This document shows, one piece after another, positions 52,307-60,455 of a stretch of DNA of 64,000 nt (within the stretch, counting starts at the first letter, position 1; every line of letters starts with the position of its first letter). A program made the translations under genes and the position numbers. Origin of the DNA: Pyxidicoccus caerfyrddinensis (GTDB lineage Bacteria > Myxococcota > Myxococcia > Myxococcales > Myxococcaceae); contig NZ_JAAIYA010000008.1 of assembly GCF_010894405.1 (NCBI RefSeq), positions 434,001-498,000 on the forward strand. Reading direction: 5' to 3'. The notes beneath the pieces were generated by a model, which saw nothing but the letters and a program-made list of their open reading frames with translations, searched no databases and was not told the origin of the DNA.

Positions 52307-53683
52307 ATGGAATCAGCAACTCCGAAGGTTCTTCGCACGCTCGCGTCGGGATGGGCGGCGTCCGTCCCTGCCGTGCTGCTCGCAACGCTCGCCATCGCGG
52401 TGGTGCCGCGCACCCGTGGGCTCACCTTCTTCCCCGAGCTCCGCTATGCGGTCGTGACGCCCGTGTGCGTGCTCATCGCGGTGGGCGCGGCGTTCGCGTA
52501 CCGCGCGCTTGCCGGACGTGCGGGCCGGCCACGACGTGCGCTGGCCATGGCGGTCTCCGGGCTCGCGCTGGTCCTGCTCCTGGGAATGGCCCTCCTGGGC
52601 CCTCGCGGGCTCGCCGCCGCCGGGCTCCCCGCCGTCCTCGCCGCTGCCGCCGCCGTGGCCTGGTTCGTCCCCCGCTCCGCCGAGCGCACGCGCCGCTCGC
52701 GTCTTGGTGTGGCCACCCTCGTGCTCTTCGGGACGCTCGAAGCCGCTGGCGTCTTCGCGGCGCTCGCGAGCGAGCGCGCCGCGCCGCCCGCCGTTGCCGA
52801 CATCCCGCGCTCGATGTTCGACGTCGAGCACCGGTTCATCGACCTCCCGAGCGGCGCGCGCATCCACTACGTGGACGAAGGACACGGCGAGACGCTGCTC
52901 TTCCTGCACGGCAACCCGTCCTGGTCCTTCCAGTGGAGAGATTTGATTCGTGGGCTTCGCGGCTCGTACCGCTGCATCGCGCTCGACTACCCCGGCTTCG
53001 GCCTGTCCCAGGCGCCGGACGGGTTCGGCTTCACCCCTGGCGAGGAGAGCCGCGTCCTGGAGGAGTTCGTCGCCCAGCTCGGGCTTCGTGACGTGACACT
53101 GGCCATGCAGGACTGGGGTGGGCCCATCGGCACCAGCTTCGCGGAGCGCCGTCCCGAGCTCGTGCGCCGCCTCATCCTGGGGAGCACCTGGGCGTGGAGG
53201 ACGAGCACGAGCGAGCCGCGCGGCATCTGGTCGGTCATCGCCGGCGGGCCCGTGGGTGAGTTCGTGCAGACCAACTTCAACGGGATTGCCACATTCGCGC
53301 TGAAGGACAGCATCGTCCGCGAGCTGCCTGCCGACGTGGCGGACGTCTACGTGCGTCCGTTCCGGCCGCTCGGCCGACGCGGCATTGCCGCCTTCTATCC
53401 GGGCCAGATTACCGCAGCGAACGACTGGTTCGCGGAGCTGGAGGCCGGCCTTCCCGCCCTCAAAGACAAACAGGCGCTCATCTTCTGGGCGCAGAAGGAC
53501 CCCGGCTTCCCCCGGAGCGACCTCGAGCGCTGGGAACAGACCCTTCCCAATCACAAGACCGTCGAGTTCCCCAATGCGAGCCACTTCTTCTTCGAAGACA
53601 CCTCGGAGGAAGTCATCTCGGAGATCCGCGCATTCATGTCGTCCGCCAGCCCGGGGGTTCGCGTGGGAGGCATTGCGCGCTAA
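52307..53683 (+). CDS. Haloalkane dehalogenase-like hydrolase with N-terminal membrane domain
   Basis: 458 residues. The first 155 hold about four membrane helices (VPAVLLATLAIAVVP, VVTPVCVLIAVGAAFAY, MAVSGLALVLLLGMALLG, LGVATLVLFGTLEAAGVFA). The rest is an alpha/beta hydrolase with HGNPSWSF, the Asp nucleophile in QDWGGP and a late His in NASHFFFED, the haloalkane dehalogenase pattern. Ordinary dehalogenases have about 300 residues and no membrane part, so this is a fusion. GGAGGAGG precedes the ATG. A divergent AraC gene suggests substrate-induced expression. Confidence 0.85.
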   Translation: MESATPKVLRTLASGWAASVPAVLLATLAIAVVPRTRGLTFFPELRYAVVTPVCVLIAVGAAFAYRALAGRAGRPRRALAMAVSGLALVLLLGMALLGPRGLAAAGLPAVLAAAAAVAWFVPRSAERTRRSRLGVATLVLFGTLEAAGVFAALASERAAPPAVADIPRSMFDVEHRFIDLPSGARIHYVDEGHGETLLFLHGNPSWSFQWRDLIRGLRGSYRCIALDYPGFGLSQAPDGFGFTPGEESRVLEEFVAQLGLRDVTLAMQDWGGPIGTSFAERRPELVRRLILGSTWAWRTSTSEPRGIWSVIAGGPVGEFVQTNFNGIATFALKDSIVRELPADVADVYVRPFRPLGRRGIAAFYPGQITAANDWFAELEAGLPALKDKQALIFWAQKDPGFPRSDLERWEQTLPNHKTVEFPNASHFFFEDTSEEVISEIRAFMSSASPGVRVGGIAR

Positions 53684-53694
53684 GGTCGCGCGCG

Positions 53695-54660
53695 ATGGAT
53701 TCCCAGTCCGAGCCCTCCTCCACTGACAGTACGCCCTCCCCCGCGCCGCTGTCCGTCCCACTCCATGCCACGACGCCGCTCGCTCCGGCGCGCCCGCGCG
53801 TGTGGACCGTCTTCCTCGCGTTCGTGCTCACGTTGGTGACGCTCGTGGTGGCCGGGGCCCTCATGTTCGGCATCGCAGTGGCCGTGGAGCTGGCGCGCAC
53901 CGGCGCGAAGCCCCAGGACACTGCGGCCATCAACGCCCTGGTGGAGCAACTCAAGCTGAGGCCCTGGCTCCACGTGGCGAGCATCGTGATGTCCAGCACC
54001 ACCACGCTCGCGGTGGCGCTCCTGGGCGCCTCGCTGTCTCCCCAGCCGTGGCGCGAGCGGCTGCGCCTCCAGGCCGGGGCACCGCTGCCTGCCTGGGTGT
54101 GGGCGGCCACCGTGGTGGGCTGCTGCGCGCTGGGGCAGGCGATGGAGAGCGCCACCATCCTCACCGGCGCGTGGGACTGGACCACCACGCTGAAGGGAAT
54201 CCAGGCCACCAGCGGGGCCTCGGCCGGGGCGTTCGCGTTGTTGATGCTCTTCGGCGCGCTGGTCGCGGGCACGGCCGAGGAGTTGTTCTTCCGCGGCTAC
54301 CTGCAGGGCCGACTGGTGGAGCGCTGGGGCCGCACGGCGGGCATCGCCGCCGCGGCCACGCTCTTCGGCGTCATGCACATGGACCCCATCCACAGCCCCA
54401 TCGCCCTGGCGATGGGCCTGTTCCTGGGGTGGCTCGCCGAGCACACCGGCAGCGTGCGCCTGCCGGTGTGCGTGCACATCCTCAACAACGCGGTGTCATT
54501 CCTGCTCACCCGCTACGCGACGCCCTCCTCGCAGCTCCCCACCCCCCTGCACGTGACGATGCTCATCGTGTGCCCGCTGCTGGTGGTGGGGGCCCTGGTG
54601 CTGGTGCGCCGGAACAGCGTCGTCCCCGTGCGGCTCAGGACGAGCGTGGGCGGCAGTTGA
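53695..54660 (+). CDS. CPBP-family intramembrane metalloprotease
   Basis: 321 residues, Pro/Ser-rich N-terminus then about seven membrane helices. The CPBP (Rce1-like) motifs EELFFRGYLQGRL, a His in FGVMHM and a later H-x-x-N (CVHILNN) are all present, so it should be active. These enzymes process prenylated proteins or bacteriocins. It begins 11 bases after the dehalogenase gene; a functional link is not evident. Confidence 0.9.
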   Translation: MDSQSEPSSTDSTPSPAPLSVPLHATTPLAPARPRVWTVFLAFVLTLVTLVVAGALMFGIAVAVELARTGAKPQDTAAINALVEQLKLRPWLHVASIVMSSTTTLAVALLGASLSPQPWRERLRLQAGAPLPAWVWAATVVGCCALGQAMESATILTGAWDWTTTLKGIQATSGASAGAFALLMLFGALVAGTAEELFFRGYLQGRLVERWGRTAGIAAAATLFGVMHMDPIHSPIALAMGLFLGWLAEHTGSVRLPVCVHILNNAVSFLLTRYATPSSQLPTPLHVTMLIVCPLLVVGALVLVRRNSVVPVRLRTSVGGS

Positions 54661-55000
54661 CCTCGACGAGGAGGTCACCCGGCGCCTTGCAGTACACCAT
54701 GGTGCCGCGGTTGTTCCGGATGACCTCGGAGACGTCCAGCCCGTCGCCCGTCGCTCGGGCGTGGAACTGCATCACGGCGTCTTCGGTGTCGACGTAGAAG
54801 CCGAGGTGGAACCCTTCCGGGTAGGCCTGCGCCGGGTCCTTGAGCTTCTGCAACACGAGCACGAGGCCATGCCGGTCCGAGAGGATGGCGATGGCCGGCG
54901 AGGCGCGATTGGAGCCGTGCTCGAAGTCGAAGTAGCGCTCGAAGAACAGAGCGGTGCGCTGGACGTCGGGGACCTGCAGGTCGAGGTGATTCAGCTTCAT
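54635..55000 (-). CDS. VOC-family (glyoxalase-fold) protein
   Basis: 121 residues: LNHLDLQVPDVQRTALFFERYFDFE at the start, a central FHLGFYVDTEDAV and MVYCKAPGDLLVEV at the end. His and Glu of the glyoxalase fold are present. The ATG at 55000 is chosen over a start 27 codons upstream by comparison with family N-termini. It overlaps the end of the CPBP gene by 26 bases. Confidence 0.88.
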   Translation of the reverse strand: MKLNHLDLQVPDVQRTALFFERYFDFEHGSNRASPAIAILSDRHGLVLVLQKLKDPAQAYPEGFHLGFYVDTEDAVMQFHARATGDGLDVSEVIRNNRGTMVYCKAPGDLLVEVNCRPRSS

Positions 55001-55194
55001 GGTGGGAGCCTCTGTAAGGCACACGTGTGCCTTGCATGGCCGTGGGTTCTCACCTGAACGAGGTGGAACAAGTGCTCCCACCGTGGGAGTGAGCGGGGCT
55101 CACCGAACCGCTCTGCCGTTTTCCGACCGGCGCGCAAAATAAGGGGCCGCGTCCTCCGGTGCAAGCGCGGTCGCTTTCCCCGAGTGGATGGCGA

Positions 55195-55223
55195 GGCCCG
55201 CTCCGGCGTGTCCGAAGCGGGCC
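55195..55223 (-). terminator. Stem-loop after the GH16 gene
   Basis: GGCCCGCT (55195-55202) and AGCGGGCC (55216-55223) form a perfect 8-bp stem 10 bases beyond the stop of the glucanase gene. There is no T tract. Confidence 0.6.
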
Positions 55224-55232
55224 CAGTGAGCA

Positions 55233-57185
55233 CTACTTGAACTGCCAGGCGCGGACGTAGTTGACCTCGAAGGAGTTGTCCTCCCCCGTGGGCGTCGAGC
55301 CGTCGGGCGTGCCGCTCGCGCTGCCGAACCACAGGTCCAGCATGAGGTACATCGGGTCGGACATGCTGACGTTCAGGGTCCAGAACGGCTGCCCGTCGAA
55401 GTAGTACGTCTGCCGGCCCGGCTCCCACTTCACCGCGTACGTGTGGAAGCCCGCGGACAGGTCCACCGTCTGCAGCGTCTTGCTGCCGGCCGCGGGATTG
55501 CTGGCGCCGTTGTTCCATACCGTCGCGGCGAAGGCGACGGGGTGCAGGTTGGAGTCACCCCAGCCGGAGCTCGGGCCTCCGCCGGGGTACGCCTCCATGA
55601 TGTCGATTTCGGGCCTGCGGTCACCGGGGTGGTTGAACAGCCAGAATGCCGGCCACACGCCTCGGCCCACGGGCAGCTTCGCCTCCATCTCGAAGTAGCC
55701 ATACGTCTGGTAGTACTTCCCGTCGGTGTCGATGGTGCGGTTGAAGAAGTTCCCGCTGGCATCGCGCTGCGGCCAGATCTTCAGCACGCCGTTCTTCACC
55801 GCGTAGTTGAGGGTCGGATTGGAGGTCTCGTACCAGATGTGGTCGTTCCACTTGCTGGTGTCGTAGCCGCTGTTGAACTCCTCCGAGAAGGTCAGCACGT
55901 ACTGGCTGGCATCCTGGCCGACGGGCCCGCCGGAAGACGAAGTACCCCCGGAGACGGTGAGCGTGCCGACGGTGTAGCGCGTCTCATTGTCGGCGGTGAC
56001 GCCCGGCCCCGTCGCCAGCGTGACGCGGCTGTCCGGCGCGGACATGGGGTAGAGCCCCACCCGAATCGTGTACTGGCCGGCGGGGAAATTCGCCGGCACC
56101 GTCACGCTGCTGTTGTAGGAGATGGCACCGCTCCAGACGGAGGTATCGACGGGAGGCAGGTGGTCGCCGCTGAGCGCCATCTGCACACCGCTCGAGCTCA
56201 CGAAGTGGACGAAGACGTAATAGTTCAGGGACATCGGCACGGCGTTCCACCGCATGCCCAGCGTCACCGTCTGTCCTGGCTGCGCGGACAGGCTCGGGGT
56301 GGAGAGTTGCAGCACCTGGGTGGTGGTCTGCGGCTGGCCGACGGTGAGCGTGCCAATGGTGTAGCGCGTCTCGGTGTCCGCGGTGACGCCAGGCCCTGGC
56401 TTCAAGGTGACGCGGCTGTTCGGCGCGGACATCGGGTAGAGGCCCGCGCGGATGGTGTACTGCCCGGCCGGAAAGCCCGTGGGCACCGTCACCGTCCGGT
56501 TGTAGGAAACGGCGCCGCTCCACGTCGCCGTGCTGACCGGCGGCAGGTGGTCACCGCTGAGCGCCTGCTGCACGCCATTGGCATCCACGAAGTGGACGAA
56601 GACGTAATAGTCCTGACCCTGCGGCACGGCATTCCACCGCATGCCCAGTGTCACCGACTGCCCCGGCTGCGCGGACAGGCTCGGGGTGGCGAGCTGGAGG
56701 ATTTCCGACGTCGCCGCGCCCACGGTGAGCGTGCCGACGGTGTAGCGGAGCTGGTCATCGACGGTGACGCCCGTCCCCGTCGTCAGGGCCGCGCGGCCCC
56801 AGGGAGAGTGGGTCTGGTAGAGGCCCACGCGGACGGAGTAGGTGCCCTTCGGCAGGGACGCCGGCAGCGTCACCGTGTGGTTGTAGGCGACGGTGCCGCT
56901 CCACTGGGAGGTCGGAACGGGCGGCGCGTGGTCGACGCTGGACGGCGCGCGATTCACGCCAGCCGAGTCGATGAAGTGGATGAAGACCGCGTAGTCCTCC
57001 GCCATGGGCGCCGCGTTGAAGCGCATCGCCAGCGTCACGGACTGGCCCGGCGCCGCCGACAGGCTGGGGGTGCCGAGCCGCTGCACCGTGGTGCCCTGGG
57101 CTCGCGCCTCCGGGCTCAGCGCCAGGAGGAAGAACGCGAGCAGTACCGCATAGCCAGATTCGAAGAGTCTTTGATGAAGTTTCAT
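55233..57185 (-). CDS. Secreted GH16 glucanase with three N-terminal beta-sandwich repeats
   Basis: 650 residues. A signal peptide (YAVLLAFFLLALSPEARAQ) precedes three repeats of about 115 residues, each beginning L-x-T-P-S-L-S-A-x-P-G-Q and ending YTxGTLTV, probably binding modules. A C-terminal GH16 domain has the catalytic E-I-D-I-M-E, with PAFWLFNHPGD upstream and WEPGRQTYYFDG later. GH16 enzymes cut beta-1,3 or mixed-linkage glucans; exact specificity cannot be read. The ATG is 17 bases after the stop of the preceding GH16 gene, so they form an operon. Confidence 0.92.
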   Translation of the reverse strand: MKLHQRLFESGYAVLLAFFLLALSPEARAQGTTVQRLGTPSLSAAPGQSVTLAMRFNAAPMAEDYAVFIHFIDSAGVNRAPSSVDHAPPVPTSQWSGTVAYNHTVTLPASLPKGTYSVRVGLYQTHSPWGRAALTTGTGVTVDDQLRYTVGTLTVGAATSEILQLATPSLSAQPGQSVTLGMRWNAVPQGQDYYVFVHFVDANGVQQALSGDHLPPVSTATWSGAVSYNRTVTVPTGFPAGQYTIRAGLYPMSAPNSRVTLKPGPGVTADTETRYTIGTLTVGQPQTTTQVLQLSTPSLSAQPGQTVTLGMRWNAVPMSLNYYVFVHFVSSSGVQMALSGDHLPPVDTSVWSGAISYNSSVTVPANFPAGQYTIRVGLYPMSAPDSRVTLATGPGVTADNETRYTVGTLTVSGGTSSSGGPVGQDASQYVLTFSEEFNSGYDTSKWNDHIWYETSNPTLNYAVKNGVLKIWPQRDASGNFFNRTIDTDGKYYQTYGYFEMEAKLPVGRGVWPAFWLFNHPGDRRPEIDIMEAYPGGGPSSGWGDSNLHPVAFAATVWNNGASNPAAGSKTLQTVDLSAGFHTYAVKWEPGRQTYYFDGQPFWTLNVSMSDPMYLMLDLWFGSASGTPDGSTPTGEDNSFEVNYVRAWQFK

Positions 57186-57202
57186 GGAGCCCTCTCGGTT
57201 GA

Positions 57203-58906
57203 CTACTTGAACTTCCAAGCGCGCACGTAGCGGACGTCGAACGCGTTGCCCTGCCCCGTCGGCGTCGTGGAATCTCCCGCGCCGCTGGCGCTGCCGAACT
57301 GGAAGCTCAGCAGGATGTACATGCGCTCGGGCATGCTCACCGCCGTCGTGTAGACGAGGTTCCCGTCCAGGTAGAACGACTGGCGGTTGGCCTCCCACTT
57401 CAAGCCATACCGGTGATAGCCAGCCGAGAGGTCCGTGCCGGCCTGGACCATCTTGTAGCCGCCCTGCTCCTCCGGCCAGCCCGTCCAGATGGTGGCGCCA
57501 TACGCAGTGGGACGCAGGCTGGAGTTGGACCAGCCGCTGTTGGGACCGCCGCCGGGATAGGCCTCCATGATGTCGATTTCGGGGCGGTACGGGTCCGGCT
57601 GGTCATGGTTGTAGAGCCAGAACGCCGGCCACGGGCCCCGGCCATAGGGCAGCTTCGCCTCCATCTCGAAATAGCCATACGTCTGGTAATACTTCCCGTC
57701 CGTGGTGATGTGCCGGTAGTCGCGCACGTAGCTGGTACCGGCGACCGGGAAGATCTTGAGACTGCCATTGCTGATGACGTAGTTGGGCGTCGAGTCCGCA
57801 GGCTGGTACCAGAGATGGTCGGTCCACTTGCCCGTGTCAAGGGTGGAGCCGTCGAACTCCTCGTTGAAGTACAGCGTGTACTGGCTCGCATCCTGGCCAT
57901 AGGGGCCGGAGGTGTTGGTCGGTGGCGGCGTGGTCGGCGTGCCCACCGTCCACGTCTGGTTGGCCTCACCCGTGCAATCCCAGAGCTCCATCAGCACCCC
58001 GTCGCCCGTCGCCGTGGGGCCGCCCGTCACATCCAGGCAGCGGCCGCTGGGGACGTGGACGAAGCGGTACTCACCCGTGGCACCGGCGCTCTGCATGTTC
58101 CAGAGCTGCCGGGGCAGGCCCGTGCAATCCCACTGCTGGATGCCCGTCAGGTTGGCGGTGCCGCCGTTGATGGTTTCCATGCACTTGCCGCTGCTGCGGG
58201 CGATGATTTCGTACTGCCCGCCGCCCATGTCCTTCAGCGTCCAGTCCTGGTTCGCCAGTCCGGTGCAGGCGTACTGGTCGATGCGGTCGCCATTCGAGAC
58301 GGCCGTCACCCCGCCGCGCACGTCCAGGCACTTGCCGGAGTGCTTCGCGACGAGCGGCTTCGCCGTGCTCTGCGGCGGCGGCGCCGTGGGCGGCGTCAGC
58401 GTCCAGGCCTGGTTGGCCTCGCCGGTGCAGTCCCACAGCTCCGTCAGCACGCCGTCGCCCGTAGCGGTGGGGCCGCCAGTCACATCCAGGCAGCGGCCGC
58501 CGTTGACGGCGACGACTTCGTACCGGCCCGAGCCCTTGCTGTTGAGCCGCCAGAGCTGCTTCGACAGGCCCGAGCACGTCGCCTGCTGGATGCCGGCGCC
58601 GTTGCCGGTGGCACCGTTGATGACCTCCACGCACTTGCCGCTGCTGCTGGCGGCGAGCTGGTACTGACCCTGGCCCTTGTCGGTCAGCGTCCAGGCCTGG
58701 TTGGACTGGCCGGTGCAACTCCATTGCTCGATGAGCGCGCCGTCGCCGGTGGCCGTCGGTCCGCCTCTGACGTCGAGGCACTTGTTGGAGTGCTGGGCGA
58801 CGATGGTGGTGGGGGCCGCGAGCGCGGGGGAGGCCGCGAGGGCCGTCCCGGCCACCACGGCCAGGGCGCCACTGCGCCACAACGCTCTTTTGATGTCGTC
58901 TTTCAC
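57203..58906 (-). CDS. Secreted GH16 glucanase with two N-terminal ricin-type lectin domains
   Basis: 567 residues. A signal peptide (GALAVVAGTALAASPALA) precedes two ricin-B trefoils (about 32-170 and 185-330) with repeated G-K-C-L-D-V/W-x-C and Q-x-W motifs. A GH16 domain follows with PEIDIMEAYPGG. The GH16 domain is very like that of the downstream gene (KYYQTYGYFEMEAKLP shared), so it is a tandem duplication with different binding modules. The start is a GTG with AAGGA upstream. A 21-bp inverted repeat lies about 75 bases upstream. Confidence 0.93.
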   Translation of the reverse strand: MKDDIKRALWRSGALAVVAGTALAASPALAAPTTIVAQHSNKCLDVRGGPTATGDGALIEQWSCTGQSNQAWTLTDKGQGQYQLAASSSGKCVEVINGATGNGAGIQQATCSGLSKQLWRLNSKGSGRYEVVAVNGGRCLDVTGGPTATGDGVLTELWDCTGEANQAWTLTPPTAPPPQSTAKPLVAKHSGKCLDVRGGVTAVSNGDRIDQYACTGLANQDWTLKDMGGGQYEIIARSSGKCMETINGGTANLTGIQQWDCTGLPRQLWNMQSAGATGEYRFVHVPSGRCLDVTGGPTATGDGVLMELWDCTGEANQTWTVGTPTTPPPTNTSGPYGQDASQYTLYFNEEFDGSTLDTGKWTDHLWYQPADSTPNYVISNGSLKIFPVAGTSYVRDYRHITTDGKYYQTYGYFEMEAKLPYGRGPWPAFWLYNHDQPDPYRPEIDIMEAYPGGGPNSGWSNSSLRPTAYGATIWTGWPEEQGGYKMVQAGTDLSAGYHRYGLKWEANRQSFYLDGNLVYTTAVSMPERMYILLSFQFGSASGAGDSTTPTGQGNAFDVRYVRAWKFK

Positions 58907-58980
58907 GGAGGGAATCCTTTGCAGGGGGAGACCCTCGCGGAACGCCTTCGCTCCACGAGGGCCGGGGCTTCGGCCTGCCC

Positions 58981-59001
58981 ACTGGCAACCGATGTGCCAG
59001 T
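58981..59001. promoter_or_regulatory. Inverted repeat ACTGGCA-N7-TGCCAGT upstream of GH16 operon
   Basis: A perfect 7-7-7 dyad at 75-95 bases upstream of the first glucanase start codon. A second perfect palindrome, GTCACGTGAC, is at 59088-59097. Both are operator candidates for the glucanase pair. Confidence 0.5.
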
Positions 59002-59109
59002 CCGCGCCCCATCCGTGAAAAGCGTGAAGGCTCGGAATTCAGCGCACTTGCGCGCGAGGACTCGCGAGCGTGTCGTTCCCGGGGCCTGTCACGTGACGAC
59101 ACACCTGTG

Positions 59110-59256
59110 TCAGGCGGGGAACCGGGGCGCTGAGCGCCCGCCGATCTCCGGGAAGCGCGCATAGGCATACAGGAGCGCGTCCAGGTGGGCGGGGTTGTCG
59201 AGGTCGAGCGGCGCGTCCGTGAGCTGCACAACCAGGATTACTTCGCGGACACTCCA
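59110..59256 (-). pseudogene. 49-codon coding-like remnant directly after the SMI1/KNR4 stop
   Basis: In frame beyond the TAG of the SMI1/KNR4 gene the sequence reads SVREVILVVQLTDAPLDLDN then HLDALLYAYARFPEIGG, and stops at 59110. The composition and third-base G/C fit coding sequence but there is no start codon with a ribosome site. It may be the tail of another immunity-type gene, or of a longer version of the upstream gene cut by a nonsense change. It fills most of the 350-bp gap before the GH16 operon. Confidence 0.4.
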
Positions 59257-59718
59257 CTAGTCATCGTGGAGCCAGTAGAGGCGGTTGTTGCTCGTGAGGG
59301 CGCGCGTCAGAAACTCGCGGAGCGACGCTGCCACGGGCGTCACGGCCGGATATGTGCCGTGGTACGCATCCAACAGGGGATAGGGGGGCGGCTGGGCCAC
59401 GTCCACCAAGATGAAATCCGAGTCCTGGCAGTCCACCAGCGTCCACCAGGACGCGGGGCCCATGGAGTCATCGTCGCTGCCGCGCATTCGAACGCGGGCG
59501 CGCTGTAGCTCTCCGAGAGAGAGGAGGCTGTAGCGCGCGTTGGGCAGCGGCTCGAACAGCTCCGCGCCATTGCACCGCAAGTAGAAGGCGCGCAGCTCGG
59601 CCCCGAGCTGCCAGCCCGCGCGCGATTCGAACGCGGCAATCTCCGCCTCGGTCGCGGGAGGGTGCGGGTAGTGCTCGCGCACCACAGTGGCCAGGAGCTG
59701 GTCCAGGGTTGGCGTCAT
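59257..59718 (-). CDS. SMI1/KNR4-family immunity protein
   Basis: 153 residues with the SMI1/KNR4 pattern: PPATEAEIAAFESRAGWQLGAELRAFYLRCNG near the start, YSLLSLGELQRA, then SDFILVDVAQ and a short C-terminal helix. Members of this superfamily are immunity proteins of contact-dependent or type VI toxins. The ATG lies three bases after the stop of the toxin-like gene, so it is probably its cognate immunity gene. Confidence 0.88.
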   Translation of the reverse strand: MTPTLDQLLATVVREHYPHPPATEAEIAAFESRAGWQLGAELRAFYLRCNGAELFEPLPNARYSLLSLGELQRARVRMRGSDDDSMGPASWWTLVDCQDSDFILVDVAQPPPYPLLDAYHGTYPAVTPVAASLREFLTRALTSNNRLYWLHDD

Positions 59719-59721
59719 GGG

Positions 59722-60404
59722 CTAATCGCTGTGGGGGAGGTTGGGCCCGGGGGCGGACCACCGACTGCCGCGCGCGTAGCACTGCGGATAGGCGTTGTTG
59801 AAGAGCGTGTGGACAGGGTCCGGCACGGGCAGAATGTTGCTCGGGTCGGTGGGGTGCCCTCCGTGGCCGAGGTCGCGAATGTGGTGGCCCGGCCAGTTGC
59901 GGCCGGCCGTGCTGGGCCATGCGCCGAACTCCTCAATCCAATTGGCCCGGAACGCGTCCCGCGCGTTGTCCCAGATGCCTCTGCCGCGCCGGGGATCGAC
60001 AGTCGCGTAGTCGCAGCAGCAGTGAGTGAGCGGATAGCGGGTGCCACCCTCCGCCGGGAGGAACATGAAGCGCCCGACCCAATCGCCCTTGATGTCCGCG
60101 AGCCAGATGCAGCCCATGAGCACGCGGCCCTCGGATGCGCACTGGTGCTGGCAGCGCCCCAACTGCTTGGCGTTGCACTGCCACGGGCCGTAGTAGATGG
60201 TCGTGGTCACCCGGCCGCCCTCGGGGCTCGGCACCACCGGCCCGACCCACTTCGCAGTGGCGGGGGCATGCCGACTGCGCCGACCGTGGCCGAGCCGCAC
60301 GCGGCGAGGGCCGCCGCAGTGAGCGCGACGACGAGCGGACGATGCTCGGCAGGGGTAAACACGCAAAAGCGGATAGCACCGACAACGCGCCGCACACAAG
60401 TCAC
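59722..60404 (-). pseudogene. SitA5-like lipoprotein toxin, frameshifted at a C5 run
   Basis: The N-terminal frame (from GTG 60404, or GTG 60362) encodes a lipoprotein signal with lipobox TAAALAACG. The rest lies one frame over: AKWVGPVVPSPEGG, IYYGPWQCN, a Cys-rich middle (HCCCDYAT), then WPGHHIRDLGHGGHPTDP and ILPVPDPVHTLFNNAYPQCY. That HH/H-x-x-F pattern suggests a nuclease-like site and resembles SitA5-type toxins of Myxococcus, which are exchanged by outer-membrane contact. The switch falls at five Cs (60262-60266, minus strand); six would restore one 227-residue frame. An SMI1/KNR4 gene follows directly. Confidence 0.75.
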
Positions 60405-60455
60405 GGCGGTGGGGAGCCCTCTTGGTGGGTTGGCCCGACAAGCAGGCGTCGCCGC

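Noticed and set aside
57413-59164. 583-codon plus-strand frame across the GH16/ricin gene
   Set aside because: Antisense to a well-supported secreted glucanase; no recognisable domain.
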